A program made the position numbers and the translations under genes. 64,000 bases of DNA from CAVSUB01 sp963730995 (GTDB lineage Bacteria; Acidobacteriota; Vicinamibacteria; Vicinamibacterales; 2-12-FULL-66-21), in contig CAVSUB010000013.1 of the NCBI GenBank assembly GCA_963730995.1, positions 2,108,001 through 2,172,000 of the forward strand. The letters are read 5' to 3'. Positions within the stretch are counted from its first letter, which is position 1. Each line of letters opens with the position of its first letter. A model generated the notes under the pieces. That model was given only the letters and a program-made list of their open reading frames with translations, ran no database searches and had not been told where the DNA came from. Below are positions 9,469 to 16,809 of this stretch, one piece after another.

Positions 9469-9553
9469 ATTACACTCGCGCCGGACGATCGAGCAAGGGG
9501 CCGGAAGCGCAGGTTCTGTTTATGCTGCTGGAGCGTTCGACCGGCTCTGACAG

Positions 9554-10819
9554 CTACGCTTCGACGTACGGGATCGTCATCGGTCCTTCGGGAAGGACGG
9601 CGATGGGTGCGTCGGCGCCCACTCGCTGCAACTCCGCGGAAAGAGTCTCTTCGAGATCGGTGATGGGCTCCAGGTGGGCCCGGCGGACGTTCTCCGACGG
9701 CAGCTCGCTGTAGAGACCGACTCTCGCCTTGAGCAGCACGCCCGCCAGCAACTGTGCCTCCCATTGGTCGTACATCGAGAATCCGGGAGACATGATCGTG
9801 TCGAGGAGTGCGCGCGGCGAGCCGTGATCGAAGAGCAGGCGTTTGAAATTGCCATGCTCGGGAAAACCGTCGTTGCACCGTGCCGCCGTCGCGATATAGC
9901 CGCCGGGTGCCACGATTTGCGCCGCCGCCGACATGCCCTTGACGGCCTGATACAGATTCTGATCGAGCGGGTATCCGCTGTTGGTCGTGATGACGATTGG
10001 CACGGGCCGCTCGCACGCGACCATCGCGGTGCGGCGGGAGAATGCGCAGCCGGCTTCGTGCGCCGCGATGACCTCACCGCAGTAGAACCCCGTAATCTCG
10101 CGACGTCGATTCAGCGTGACGTTGACGCAGAAATCGACGGGCGCGAGCGCACCGTCGTGCCGGATCCGCGCCTGCGTCGGGTTGCCCTCCAGCAGACCCC
10201 ACGTGCTCCCCGGATGCCCGATCGTGTGCGCGTCGTGGTACCGCATGATGGAGCCGATGTCCGCGACGGCGGGGAACACGCCCTTGTATCCGCCCGAGAA
10301 GCCGGCCATGAAATGCGGCTCGACGAAGCCGACCACGATGCGACGGTCGGCGCCGACGTACTCGCGGTTCATGAGCACCGGCTGACCGTCTATCCCCGTA
10401 CCCGCTGGCGCGAGCCGCGCGGGATCGAACGCGGTATGGTCCACGACTGTATATCGCGCGGCGATCGCGGGCCCCACTATCGACTGAACCTCGTCGGGTG
10501 TCGTCGCCCTGTGCGATCCCGTGCCGATGACGATGGTGACGCTGCCCTCGGGCACATGGGAGAGCTCGCGCAGGATCCAGGGCAGCAGCCTGTCGCTCGG
10601 TAACGGACGGGTCACGTCCGCGATCACGATCGCGACGCGCTGGTGCGCGCCGACGATCTCGGCGAGCGGCCTCGCCGACAGAGGCGCACGAACCGCTTCG
10701 AGGAACGCGGCCTCCTCGTCCGGAAGCCCCGGCACGAAGAGCGGGCTGAGAACCGTCACTTCGCGGCCGGGCACGGTCACGTCCAGCCCGTCAGTCCCGT
10801 ACTGCAGTCGTACTCTCAT
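9554..10819 (-). CDS. larA: nickel-dependent lactate racemase-like protein (LarA family)
   Basis: The 421-residue protein spans the whole LarA (DUF2088) family. It has RVAIVIADVTRPLPSD near the N-terminus and GTGSHRATTPDE with the catalytic-type His. It then has the block HFMAGFSGGYKGVFPAVA and DAHTIGHPGS, which holds the His and Lys that in characterised LarA anchor the nickel pincer cofactor. LarA interconverts D- and L-lactate, but the family includes racemases and epimerases of other 2-hydroxy acids. The cofactor-making genes larB, larC and larE are not in this window. The start at 10819 fits the family N-terminus, although no good ribosome site precedes it. The gene is probably transcribed together with the following SGNH gene (85-base gap). 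Confidence 0.85.
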   Translation of the reverse strand: MRVRLQYGTDGLDVTVPGREVTVLSPLFVPGLPDEEAAFLEAVRAPLSARPLAEIVGAHQRVAIVIADVTRPLPSDRLLPWILRELSHVPEGSVTIVIGTGSHRATTPDEVQSIVGPAIAARYTVVDHTAFDPARLAPAGTGIDGQPVLMNREYVGADRRIVVGFVEPHFMAGFSGGYKGVFPAVADIGSIMRYHDAHTIGHPGSTWGLLEGNPTQARIRHDGALAPVDFCVNVTLNRRREITGFYCGEVIAAHEAGCAFSRRTAMVACERPVPIVITTNSGYPLDQNLYQAVKGMSAAAQIVAPGGYIATAARCNDGFPEHGNFKRLLFDHGSPRALLDTIMSPGFSMYDQWEAQLLAGVLLKARVGLYSELPSENVRRAHLEPITDLEETLSAELQRVGADAPIAVLPEGPMTIPYVEA

Positions 10820-11042
10820 GGTCTTGGATGGTTGTGTCCTGTTTCAGGACCAGTATAGGCGAGCGCCGGCACTCCGATCCGCAGCGCTGTGGCGTAGTGG
10901 GCGTCGGCAACCGGAACGCCCCGTTCGTCCGCTCGACACGTGACCCGATGCGGCGTATTCCCCCATTCCTTTCACCGCTGTAACGGTACTGCACTTGCGT
11001 TCAAAACAGGCAGGTTCGTGCAGGGCTCGCCCTCGATGTGGC

Positions 11043-11067
11043 GAGTGCGGGAGGAGGCCCCGCACTC
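11043..11067 (+). promoter_or_regulatory. leader hairpin presenting AGGAGG in its loop
   Basis: Bases 11043-11051 (GAGTGCGGG) pair perfectly with 11059-11067 (CCCGCACTC), leaving a 7-base loop AGGAGGC. The stem ends 16 bases before the ATG at 11084, and a weaker AGGGAG (about 11071-11076) lies in between. A consensus Shine-Dalgarno hexamer in the loop of a 9-bp stem could be a translational control site or chance in GC-rich sequence. Confidence 0.45.
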
Positions 11068-11083
11068 TTCAGGGAGCAAGTGT

Positions 11084-11518
11084 ATGAAGACGCTCGTTCG
11101 TTGTGTATTCCTGGCCGCCGGGTTCGGGCTCGTGGCCGCCGTGTCACCCGCCAGCGCGCAGATCTACGAGGAGCTCACGTTCAAGACGACGTTCCCGTTC
11201 ATGGTCGGCCGAGTGACGCTGCCGGCAGGGACCTACTCCGTTTCACCCGCCTTCGACGGAAACGGTGCCCTGCTGGAGTTTCGGGGCGACCGTCACATGG
11301 CGCTGTTCTTCGGCGAGAATGCCGGCACGCCGCGCGTGGACCCCAAGGAAAGCGCAGTGCTCTTCAATCGTTCAGGAGATCACTACGTCCTCGCCGAGAT
11401 CTGGGATGCCTCGGATCGCGAAGGGACCGACATGATCCCGCCGCACGGGACGAGTCCCGAGAAGAATCAGGAGTTGAGGATCGAGCCCCTGCTGACCACA
11501 CACACAGCGCGGAAGTAG
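11084..11518 (+). CDS. small secreted protein of unknown function
   Basis: This is a 144-residue protein with a clear signal peptide (MKTLVRCVFLAAGFGLVAAV, cleavage near SPASAQ). The mature part opens with TFKTTFPFMVGRVTLPAGTY, a pattern I associate with a family of small acidobacterial exported proteins of unknown function; the rest looks like a compact beta-sandwich. The start at 11084 is chosen because the signal peptide begins there. A longer frame from 10940 adds 48 residues with no signal-peptide character. AGGGAG lies about eight bases upstream of the ATG and a hairpin precedes it. No enzymatic motif is visible. Confidence 0.75.
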   Translation: MKTLVRCVFLAAGFGLVAAVSPASAQIYEELTFKTTFPFMVGRVTLPAGTYSVSPAFDGNGALLEFRGDRHMALFFGENAGTPRVDPKESAVLFNRSGDHYVLAEIWDASDREGTDMIPPHGTSPEKNQELRIEPLLTTHTARK

Positions 11519-11536
11519 CGCGCGAGTCGATCCCGT

Positions 11537-11612
11537 CGGGATCAGGGATCCGTGGTCAGGGATCAGCACAGCCCTGAGCGCTCGGTGAAAGGGCTTTCGG
11601 ATCCCTGATCCC
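11537..11612. terminator. inverted repeat between convergent genes, possible two-way terminator
   Basis: The arms GGGATCAGGGATCCG (11538-11552) and CGGATCCCTGATCCC (11598-11612) are exact inverted copies separated by 45 bases. The loop also holds a smaller imperfect pairing (AGCCCT / AGGGCT). Further GATCCCCGAT units follow. The element lies between the convergent secreted-protein and membrane-protein genes, so a role in transcription termination is likely, though there is no T-tract. GGATCAGGGATC repeats of this sort are commonly dispersed in high-GC genomes. Confidence 0.5.
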
Positions 11613-11646
11613 CGATCCCCGATACCGAGTCTCGCGGGACGGCTGG

Positions 11647-12237
11647 TTATTGCAATCGCACGATCGGCGGCTGTGAAAACCAGCCGCCCTCGCCGACAAC
11701 CAGCCATCCGATCGGAAACCCGCCTTCGTGTGTGTAAACCAAACCGACATCCCGCGCGTCACGCGCTACGTCGAACCGGCGCCTGGCAATCACCGATGTC
11801 CCGGGTTGTAGCTGCGTATCGAATGGGACCATCGCTTCGTCCGGCAGCGGATTGTACCGGCGGCCCTGCGCGTCCGTGAGGTACACCACCGTACCCTTTT
11901 CGCCCATCGGCATGCGGCGGGCGCGATTCGAGAGCCGCAGCGTCACGTCGTAGCTCGCAGCCGGCGGCGACTCCGCCCGGTGAGCCTCGACGACCGCGAT
12001 ACACCAGTCGTCGAAGCATTGCGTGTCGCCCACGCGGAACTCCCGCCGCGGAGTCACCAGGGACACGGCGATCACGATCGCGAAGTAGATCGTTGCGCCC
12101 ACGGCGAGCCGCCGACCGATCCGAACCGCACGCGCGAACTTGTCTCTCACGAGGAAGGCGAGCGCCGTGACCAGGGTGAAGACGGTGACGAGCACCAGAA
12201 GCAGGAACAGCGGTTCGAACACGGACATCAACGGCAC
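11647..12237 (-). CDS. membrane-anchored protein of unknown function
   Basis: This 196-residue protein has two N-terminal membrane segments (about residues 8-28, FLLLVLVTVFTLVTALAFLV, and 46-63, AVGATIYFAIVIAVSLV). A periplasmic or outer domain of about 130 residues follows. That domain looks like an immunoglobulin-like sandwich of the DUF4352/telokin type: YDVTLRLSNRARRMPMGEKG, VYLTDAQGRRYNP, then a LQPGTSVIARRRFDV strand. Two Cys residues (TQCFDDWC) could form a disulfide. I recognise no catalytic motif. It stands alone, convergent to the small secreted protein and divergent from the amidohydrolase gene. Confidence 0.7.
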   Translation of the reverse strand: MPLMSVFEPLFLLLVLVTVFTLVTALAFLVRDKFARAVRIGRRLAVGATIYFAIVIAVSLVTPRREFRVGDTQCFDDWCIAVVEAHRAESPPAASYDVTLRLSNRARRMPMGEKGTVVYLTDAQGRRYNPLPDEAMVPFDTQLQPGTSVIARRRFDVARDARDVGLVYTHEGGFPIGWLVVGEGGWFSQPPIVRLQ

Positions 12238-12433
12238 ATTACTACTAGCTTTGTATCACAGAGTATATTCTGGCGCAATGTGACGACGCTGACCCGCAGA
12301 CAAGAGAGTTCATTGGCAATACAATCGACGGCCAGCCGAGCCGTAGGCCCGAACCTTCAGGCCGAGTCGACCGCCGAAGGACTTCAAATGCCAGACCTGA
12401 AGGTCGGTCTACGTCCGTCTGAGAGGAGACCAG

Positions 12434-13372
12434 ATGATCACCAGGCGTTCATTCCTCGAGACCATGTCCGTGGCGGCGGTCATCCCGGCCTTCCGTTTCC
12501 AGACCAAGGCCTCCGAATGGGGATCGGACGTCTTCGATCTCCACTTCCACCTGCGGCCCCAGGCGGCGAGCAATCTGACGCATCTCGATGGCGCGGGCGT
12601 CACGAAGGCCAATCTGTTGACGCGAGGCGCTGCACTCGATCAGGTCAAGGCGCTCGAGGCAGCGGCGCCTGGGCGGTTCACGTGGTTCAACAGCGCAGAC
12701 GTCACGAAGCCTGAAGCAGAAGCGGCCCTGACGCAGGCGGTAAAGGACGGAGCCCAGGGATTCGGGGAGATGAAGTTCCACGTCGCCGCCGACGGCCCCG
12801 AGCTGCGGCGGATGTACGCGCTCGCCGCCGATCTTCACGTGCCCATCCTGGTGCACTTCCAGGAAGTGGACCACTTCGAGAACGAAGGCACCTGGAGCAC
12901 CGGGTACGCGCGAACGTTCGAAGGAATCCTGAAGGCGTACCCGAAAACCACGTTTATCGGCCACGCCGACGCCTTCTGGGCGAACGTCAGCGCGGACTAC
13001 CACAACGAGGCGGCCTATCCCTCAGGCCCGATCAGACGCGGAGGCGTCACCGACAAGCTGCTCGGCGACTACGCGAATCTGTACGGCGACCTCTCTGCGA
13101 ACTCCGGGAACAACGCCATGTCGCGCGACAGCGAGTTCACGGCCGCGTTCCTCGATCGTCATCAGAACAAACTGATGTTCGGCAGCGATTGCAGCTGCGC
13201 GGATGGGCACGGCGCCGGCACGAGTCAGGCGAACAACCCGGCGGCGTCACGCCTTGCAGGGAAATGCGTCGCGAGGGAGACGCTCACCGTCCTGAAGAAA
13301 ACCGCGTCGCCCGAGGTGTTCCACAAGATCGTCTGGGGCAACGCACACAAGCTGCTGAAGATTCCGGCGTAG
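12434..13372 (+). CDS. Tat-exported amidohydrolase (TIM-barrel metal-dependent hydrolase)
   Basis: The 312-residue protein has a short Tat-like leader (MITRRSFLETMSVAAVIPAF) followed by an amidohydrolase-2 family barrel. Candidate metal and catalytic positions occur in family order: HFH in FDLHFHLRP, FGEMKFH, a His in VPILVHFQE, the His in TFIGHADAF, and the Asp in LMFGSDCSC. Relatives include decarboxylases and lactonases acting on small carboxylates or aromatics; the substrate here is unknown. The ATG is placed by GAGAGGAG six bases upstream. Upstream, between about 12350 and 12415, CTGAAGGT/ACCTTCAG half-sites repeat and may form a small hairpin. The gene is convergent with the haem/Vgb-like propeller gene. 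Confidence 0.82.
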   Translation: MITRRSFLETMSVAAVIPAFRFQTKASEWGSDVFDLHFHLRPQAASNLTHLDGAGVTKANLLTRGAALDQVKALEAAAPGRFTWFNSADVTKPEAEAALTQAVKDGAQGFGEMKFHVAADGPELRRMYALAADLHVPILVHFQEVDHFENEGTWSTGYARTFEGILKAYPKTTFIGHADAFWANVSADYHNEAAYPSGPIRRGGVTDKLLGDYANLYGDLSANSGNNAMSRDSEFTAAFLDRHQNKLMFGSDCSCADGHGAGTSQANNPAASRLAGKCVARETLTVLKKTASPEVFHKIVWGNAHKLLKIPA

Positions 13373-13400
13373 ACTCAGAGTTCACCCGGGTTGTCCCGCC

Positions 13401-14663
13401 CTACCTGATCTCCACGAGCGCAACGCGGTTGGCGCCGCTGCACGCGAGCACCAGGTTCCCCTCTTTGTTCGCCATCATGTTGCGAACCACGATGCCGCCT
13501 GACGGAATAACCCAGCTCTGAAACTTCTCCGTCTTCGGATCGAATCGAACGATGGTGTTCGGCCTGATGCCGGATTCGTTGTACCAGACGATGTCTTTGG
13601 TGACCGTGATGCCGTACGGCTGCGACTCCGGACCGCTTGGGGACGGCCACTCTTTCACCTCGCCGCTCGCTGGATTGAGCCGTCCCAGGTACCCGCGCGA
13701 GTAGTCCGCATACCAGATCATGTCGTCGCTCGTGATCGCGATGCGGCGCGGCCGGCTGTCAGCATTCGGCAGCGTGTACTCCCGCACCGCCATGGTGTCG
13801 GGATCGAGCCGGGCAACCTTGTTCGTGCCGAACAGCACGACGAACGGGGCGCCCTTGGAGTCCATCACGACTCCGTACGGCAGCGACCGCGGCGTCGGCA
13901 TCGTCACCAGCTTGATTTCGCCCGACTGAGGATTGAGCCGCCCCATCATGTTCGCCTGCTGCACGCTGAACCAGAGCATGCCTTTCGGATCGAAGACAGG
14001 TGTGTGAGGATCGCGGGCTGCCGGATCGGGCATCTTGTATTCGGTGACGGCGCCCGTCTTCGGATCGAGCTTGCCGACGAGTCCCGCGCCGTTGCCCGTG
14101 TACCAGATGTTGCCGGCCTTGTCTTCGGTCAGACCGTGCGGACCGGACTTGGGTGTCGTGAGCGGAAACTCCTTCATCGCGCCGGTCCTGGGATCGAGCC
14201 GCCCGAGCACGTTCGCCCACTGACCCGTCCACCAGATCGAGCCGTCGGACGCGGCCAGCGGATCGTGTGGACGCGAGCCGAGCGTTGGCACCACCCACTC
14301 GCGAATCGACACGTTGGCGCTTCCGGGCACGACGACCGGCTCGCCGCCCGGCGTCCTCGGAAAGTGCGAGCCGAGGTACTCCATCATCTGCGGCTTCACG
14401 TCGGAAGGCAGGGCGATCATGCTCTTCGTGAGCGCGTCCCACCCTTCGCGGGTGTTCCCCCGCGAGTTCGTGATGTTCGTGAGCGGATGACATCCGGCAC
14501 AGATCGATTGGACCTGGTCTTTGCCGGCGCCGTCGGGCAGCGCCACCGCCGCGGCACCCCTTCCCTGCCCCGGCGCTTGCGCCTCGCTCCGCGCTCCGAT
14601 GACGCCAGCGATAGCAACGGCCAGCGTACCGGCCAGGACACGCTTGTGTATCTGCGGGCTCAT
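13401..14663 (-). CDS. secreted Vgb-like beta-propeller with N-terminal c-type haem motif
   Basis: The 420-residue exported protein has a signal peptide in the first 29 residues. A c-type haem-binding motif follows (CAGCH, residues 55-59, in VQSICAGCHPLTNI, with a likely distal ligand in the MMEYLGSHFP segment). The rest (about 120-420) is a propeller of virginiamycin-B-lyase (Vgb) type made of repeats such as GRLDPRTGAMKEFPL, GKLDPKTGAVTEYKM and GRLNPASGEVKEWPS. Vgb itself linearises streptogramin B, but most such 'lyase-like' propellers are not antibiotic lyases. With an attached haem module this one is more plausibly an electron-transfer or sensing protein. Antibiotic resistance should not be assumed. 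Confidence 0.82.
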   Translation of the reverse strand: MSPQIHKRVLAGTLAVAIAGVIGARSEAQAPGQGRGAAAVALPDGAGKDQVQSICAGCHPLTNITNSRGNTREGWDALTKSMIALPSDVKPQMMEYLGSHFPRTPGGEPVVVPGSANVSIREWVVPTLGSRPHDPLAASDGSIWWTGQWANVLGRLDPRTGAMKEFPLTTPKSGPHGLTEDKAGNIWYTGNGAGLVGKLDPKTGAVTEYKMPDPAARDPHTPVFDPKGMLWFSVQQANMMGRLNPQSGEIKLVTMPTPRSLPYGVVMDSKGAPFVVLFGTNKVARLDPDTMAVREYTLPNADSRPRRIAITSDDMIWYADYSRGYLGRLNPASGEVKEWPSPSGPESQPYGITVTKDIVWYNESGIRPNTIVRFDPKTEKFQSWVIPSGGIVVRNMMANKEGNLVLACSGANRVALVEIR

Positions 14664-14802
14664 CAGCCTTCTCCTGTTTGTGTGCGACGTCGATCGCCAT
14701 GACCCGTCACCACGAGGCCCGTGTTCATTCTATCCGCCCTGCGTCCTGCGATCTCTGGCGGCCTCGGATGGATTGCGCGACATAATGGCCGACTGAGGAT
14801 GT

Positions 14803-15282
14803 ATGTCAGAGTTTCGAATCGAGAAACGACGGGCCGAGGCTGAGCTGACGCTCTCGACCGGTATCCGAGTGAAAGGTACTTTCTTTCTGGCGAGCTCGAG
14901 TGCCGCGCACGCCGGCCCCGAACGCGTGGGCGATTTGTTGAACGCCGACCAGGGATTCTTCCCGTTCGAGCTGACCGACGGCGGCAACCCGCGAACGGTT
15001 CTCTACAATCGCGCACACGTGACCATGATTGCGCTGCCGGCAAGCGTAGTCGAAGCCCAGCTCGACCCGGGGTATGACCTGGCGATCAAGCGTCGCGTCT
15101 CGATCCTGCTGTCCACCGGGGCGCGAATAGCCGGCACCGTCTCGATCTACCTCCCGGGTGGCCACGACCGTCTGAGCGACTACGCGCACATCGCGGAAGC
15201 GTTCCGGTACCTCGAGACCTCCGACCACACCCTCATCATCAACTCCGCACACATCGTCGAGCTGCAGGAGATTCTCGAATGA
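14803..15282 (+). CDS. unknown protein translationally coupled to PilT
   Basis: This 159-residue soluble protein has two similar beta-rich halves. Residues 12-40 contain AELTLSTGIRVKGTFFL and residues 98-118 contain VSILLSTGARIAGTVSIYLP, which looks like an internal duplication of a small barrel (Sm/PilZ-like in general shape, with the STG(I/A)R-(K/A)GT motif). Its ATG follows a GAGGA stretch, and its TGA overlaps the ATG of the pilT gene (ATGA at 15279-15282), so the two proteins are almost certainly made together. It may be a DUF6812-type protein, an identification from memory that I cannot confirm. A role in twitching motility or its regulation is inferred from the coupling only. Confidence 0.75.
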   Translation: MSEFRIEKRRAEAELTLSTGIRVKGTFFLASSSAAHAGPERVGDLLNADQGFFPFELTDGGNPRTVLYNRAHVTMIALPASVVEAQLDPGYDLAIKRRVSILLSTGARIAGTVSIYLPGGHDRLSDYAHIAEAFRYLETSDHTLIINSAHIVELQEILE

Positions 15283-16802
15283 CCCCGGACGGGTTCGACA
15301 ACTTCGACCAGCTGCTGAGAATTTTCGGCAGCCAGAATCGGGGAATGCTCCGCCTCGAGGCGGGGAGCCCCGCGCGAATCATCGGCGCCGACGGAGACTC
15401 GCAGGACGTGTCGGAGCGAATGCTCACCCGACAGGAGATCCTCGCGATGGTGAGCCCCATCGTGCCGGAGCACGCCCGCCGGCAGCTGCCGAAGGAGCCT
15501 TCCGTCAGCTTCGACTACATGTCTCCGTCGGTCGGCCCCTTCAAGCTGACGATGGCCAGGGACACGGAGCGTTTGATCGTCACCGTGGTATCGGAAAACC
15601 CGGGCGATCCCGAGCCCGAGGTACCGGAGCCATCGCCTGTGGAGAAGCCGGCACCGCCGCCCGTGTTGGCCGTGGCGCCGCCAACCCCGGCCATCGTCGC
15701 CGGACCTCCCATCGATCGGCTGTTCCGGGCCATGGCGGCCGTCGGCGCGTCGGACCTTCACCTTTCGGTCGGGATGCCGCCGCTCGTGCGTAAAGACGGA
15801 CGCATGCAACCGCTCGAAGAGGCCGCGTCAGCGCTCGATCCGGCGAGCATGCAGGAGCTGCTCCGGCCGATCGTTCCCGACAAGAACGCCGCCGAGTTCG
15901 GCGCCCGGCATGACACGGACTTCGCCTACGAGATCGCCGGTCTTGCTCGATTCCGCGCCAACATCTTCGTGGATCGCAAAGGACCGGGCGCCGTCTTTCG
16001 CGTGATTCCAAACGCGATCCTGACGGCCGAGCAGCTGGGTCTCTCGACCCACATCCTCCAGTTGTGCAACTTGACGAAGGGCCTCGTGCTCGTGACTGGA
16101 CCGACCGGTTCGGGCAAGTCGACGACGCTCTGCGCGATGGTCGACTACATCAATCGGAACCGGGACGACCACATCATCACCATCGAGGATCCGATCGAGT
16201 TCGTGCACGAGAACCGGAGTTGCCTCATCAACCAACGCGAAGTCGGGACGCACACCGACTCGTTCAAAGGCGCACTGCGTGCGGCGCTTCGAGAGGATCC
16301 CGACATCATCCTTGTCGGCGAGATGCGCGATCTCGAGACCGTCGCGATTGCCATCGAGACGGCGGAGACTGGCCACCTCGTCTTCGGCACGCTCCATACG
16401 ACTACTGCGGCGTCCACCGTCGACAGGATCATCGGTCAGTTTCCGAGCGAACGGCAGGCGCAAATCAGGGTCATGTTGTCGGAGTCGCTTCGCGGCGTCA
16501 TCTCGCAGACGCTGTGCCGGAAGATTGGCGGCGGCCGAATCGCGGCGCTCGAGGTGCTGATTGTCACCTCGGCGGTCAGCAACCTGATTCGAGAAGGCAA
16601 GACGTTCCAGCTGCCGTCGATCATGCAGGTCGGGAAAGCGGTCGGGATGGTCAGCCTGAACGACGCGCTCATGGAGCTGGTGACGCAGAAGATCGTCGCG
16701 CCGGAGGAGGCCTACCAAAAGAGCGTAGACAAGACGAGCTTCGAAGGTCTGCTCAAGCGCGCCGGCATCGACACGAAGTTCGCGCTGGGCGGCGCACCGT
16801 AG
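15279..16802 (+). CDS. pilT: PilT-type retraction ATPase with duplicated N-terminal domain
   Basis: The 507-residue protein contains a complete PilT/PilU core: Walker A GPTGSGKS (274-281), Asp box TIEDPIE (301-307), Walker B DIILVGEMRD (342-351) and His box TGHLVFGTLHT (364-374). PilT hydrolyses ATP to depolymerise type IV pili during twitching. Normal PilT is 340-380 residues; here the usual N-terminal domain (about 147-245, DLHLSVGMPPLVRKDG) is preceded by a second, diverged copy (about 23-105, MLRLEAGSPARIIGADG ... IVP ... FDY ... IVTVV). The two are joined by a Pro/Glu-rich linker (106-145). The gene overlaps the preceding gene by four bases and faces the quinoprotein gene. No other pilus gene is in the window. 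Confidence 0.93.
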   Translation: MTPDGFDNFDQLLRIFGSQNRGMLRLEAGSPARIIGADGDSQDVSERMLTRQEILAMVSPIVPEHARRQLPKEPSVSFDYMSPSVGPFKLTMARDTERLIVTVVSENPGDPEPEVPEPSPVEKPAPPPVLAVAPPTPAIVAGPPIDRLFRAMAAVGASDLHLSVGMPPLVRKDGRMQPLEEAASALDPASMQELLRPIVPDKNAAEFGARHDTDFAYEIAGLARFRANIFVDRKGPGAVFRVIPNAILTAEQLGLSTHILQLCNLTKGLVLVTGPTGSGKSTTLCAMVDYINRNRDDHIITIEDPIEFVHENRSCLINQREVGTHTDSFKGALRAALREDPDIILVGEMRDLETVAIAIETAETGHLVFGTLHTTTAASTVDRIIGQFPSERQAQIRVMLSESLRGVISQTLCRKIGGGRIAALEVLIVTSAVSNLIREGKTFQLPSIMQVGKAVGMVSLNDALMELVTQKIVAPEEAYQKSVDKTSFEGLLKRAGIDTKFALGGAP

Positions 16803-16809
16803 CGACGTT

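Noticed and set aside
8401..9663. 420-codon open frame on the plus strand opposite the SGNH hydrolase gene
   Set aside because: It is rich in Arg, Ala and Gly, has no family match and lies antisense to genes with clear catalytic motifs; such shadows are normal in high-GC DNA.
13401..14663. virginiamycin B lyase (antibiotic resistance)
   Set aside because: Only the propeller resembles Vgb; the haem motif and signal peptide argue for another role, so no resistance function is claimed.
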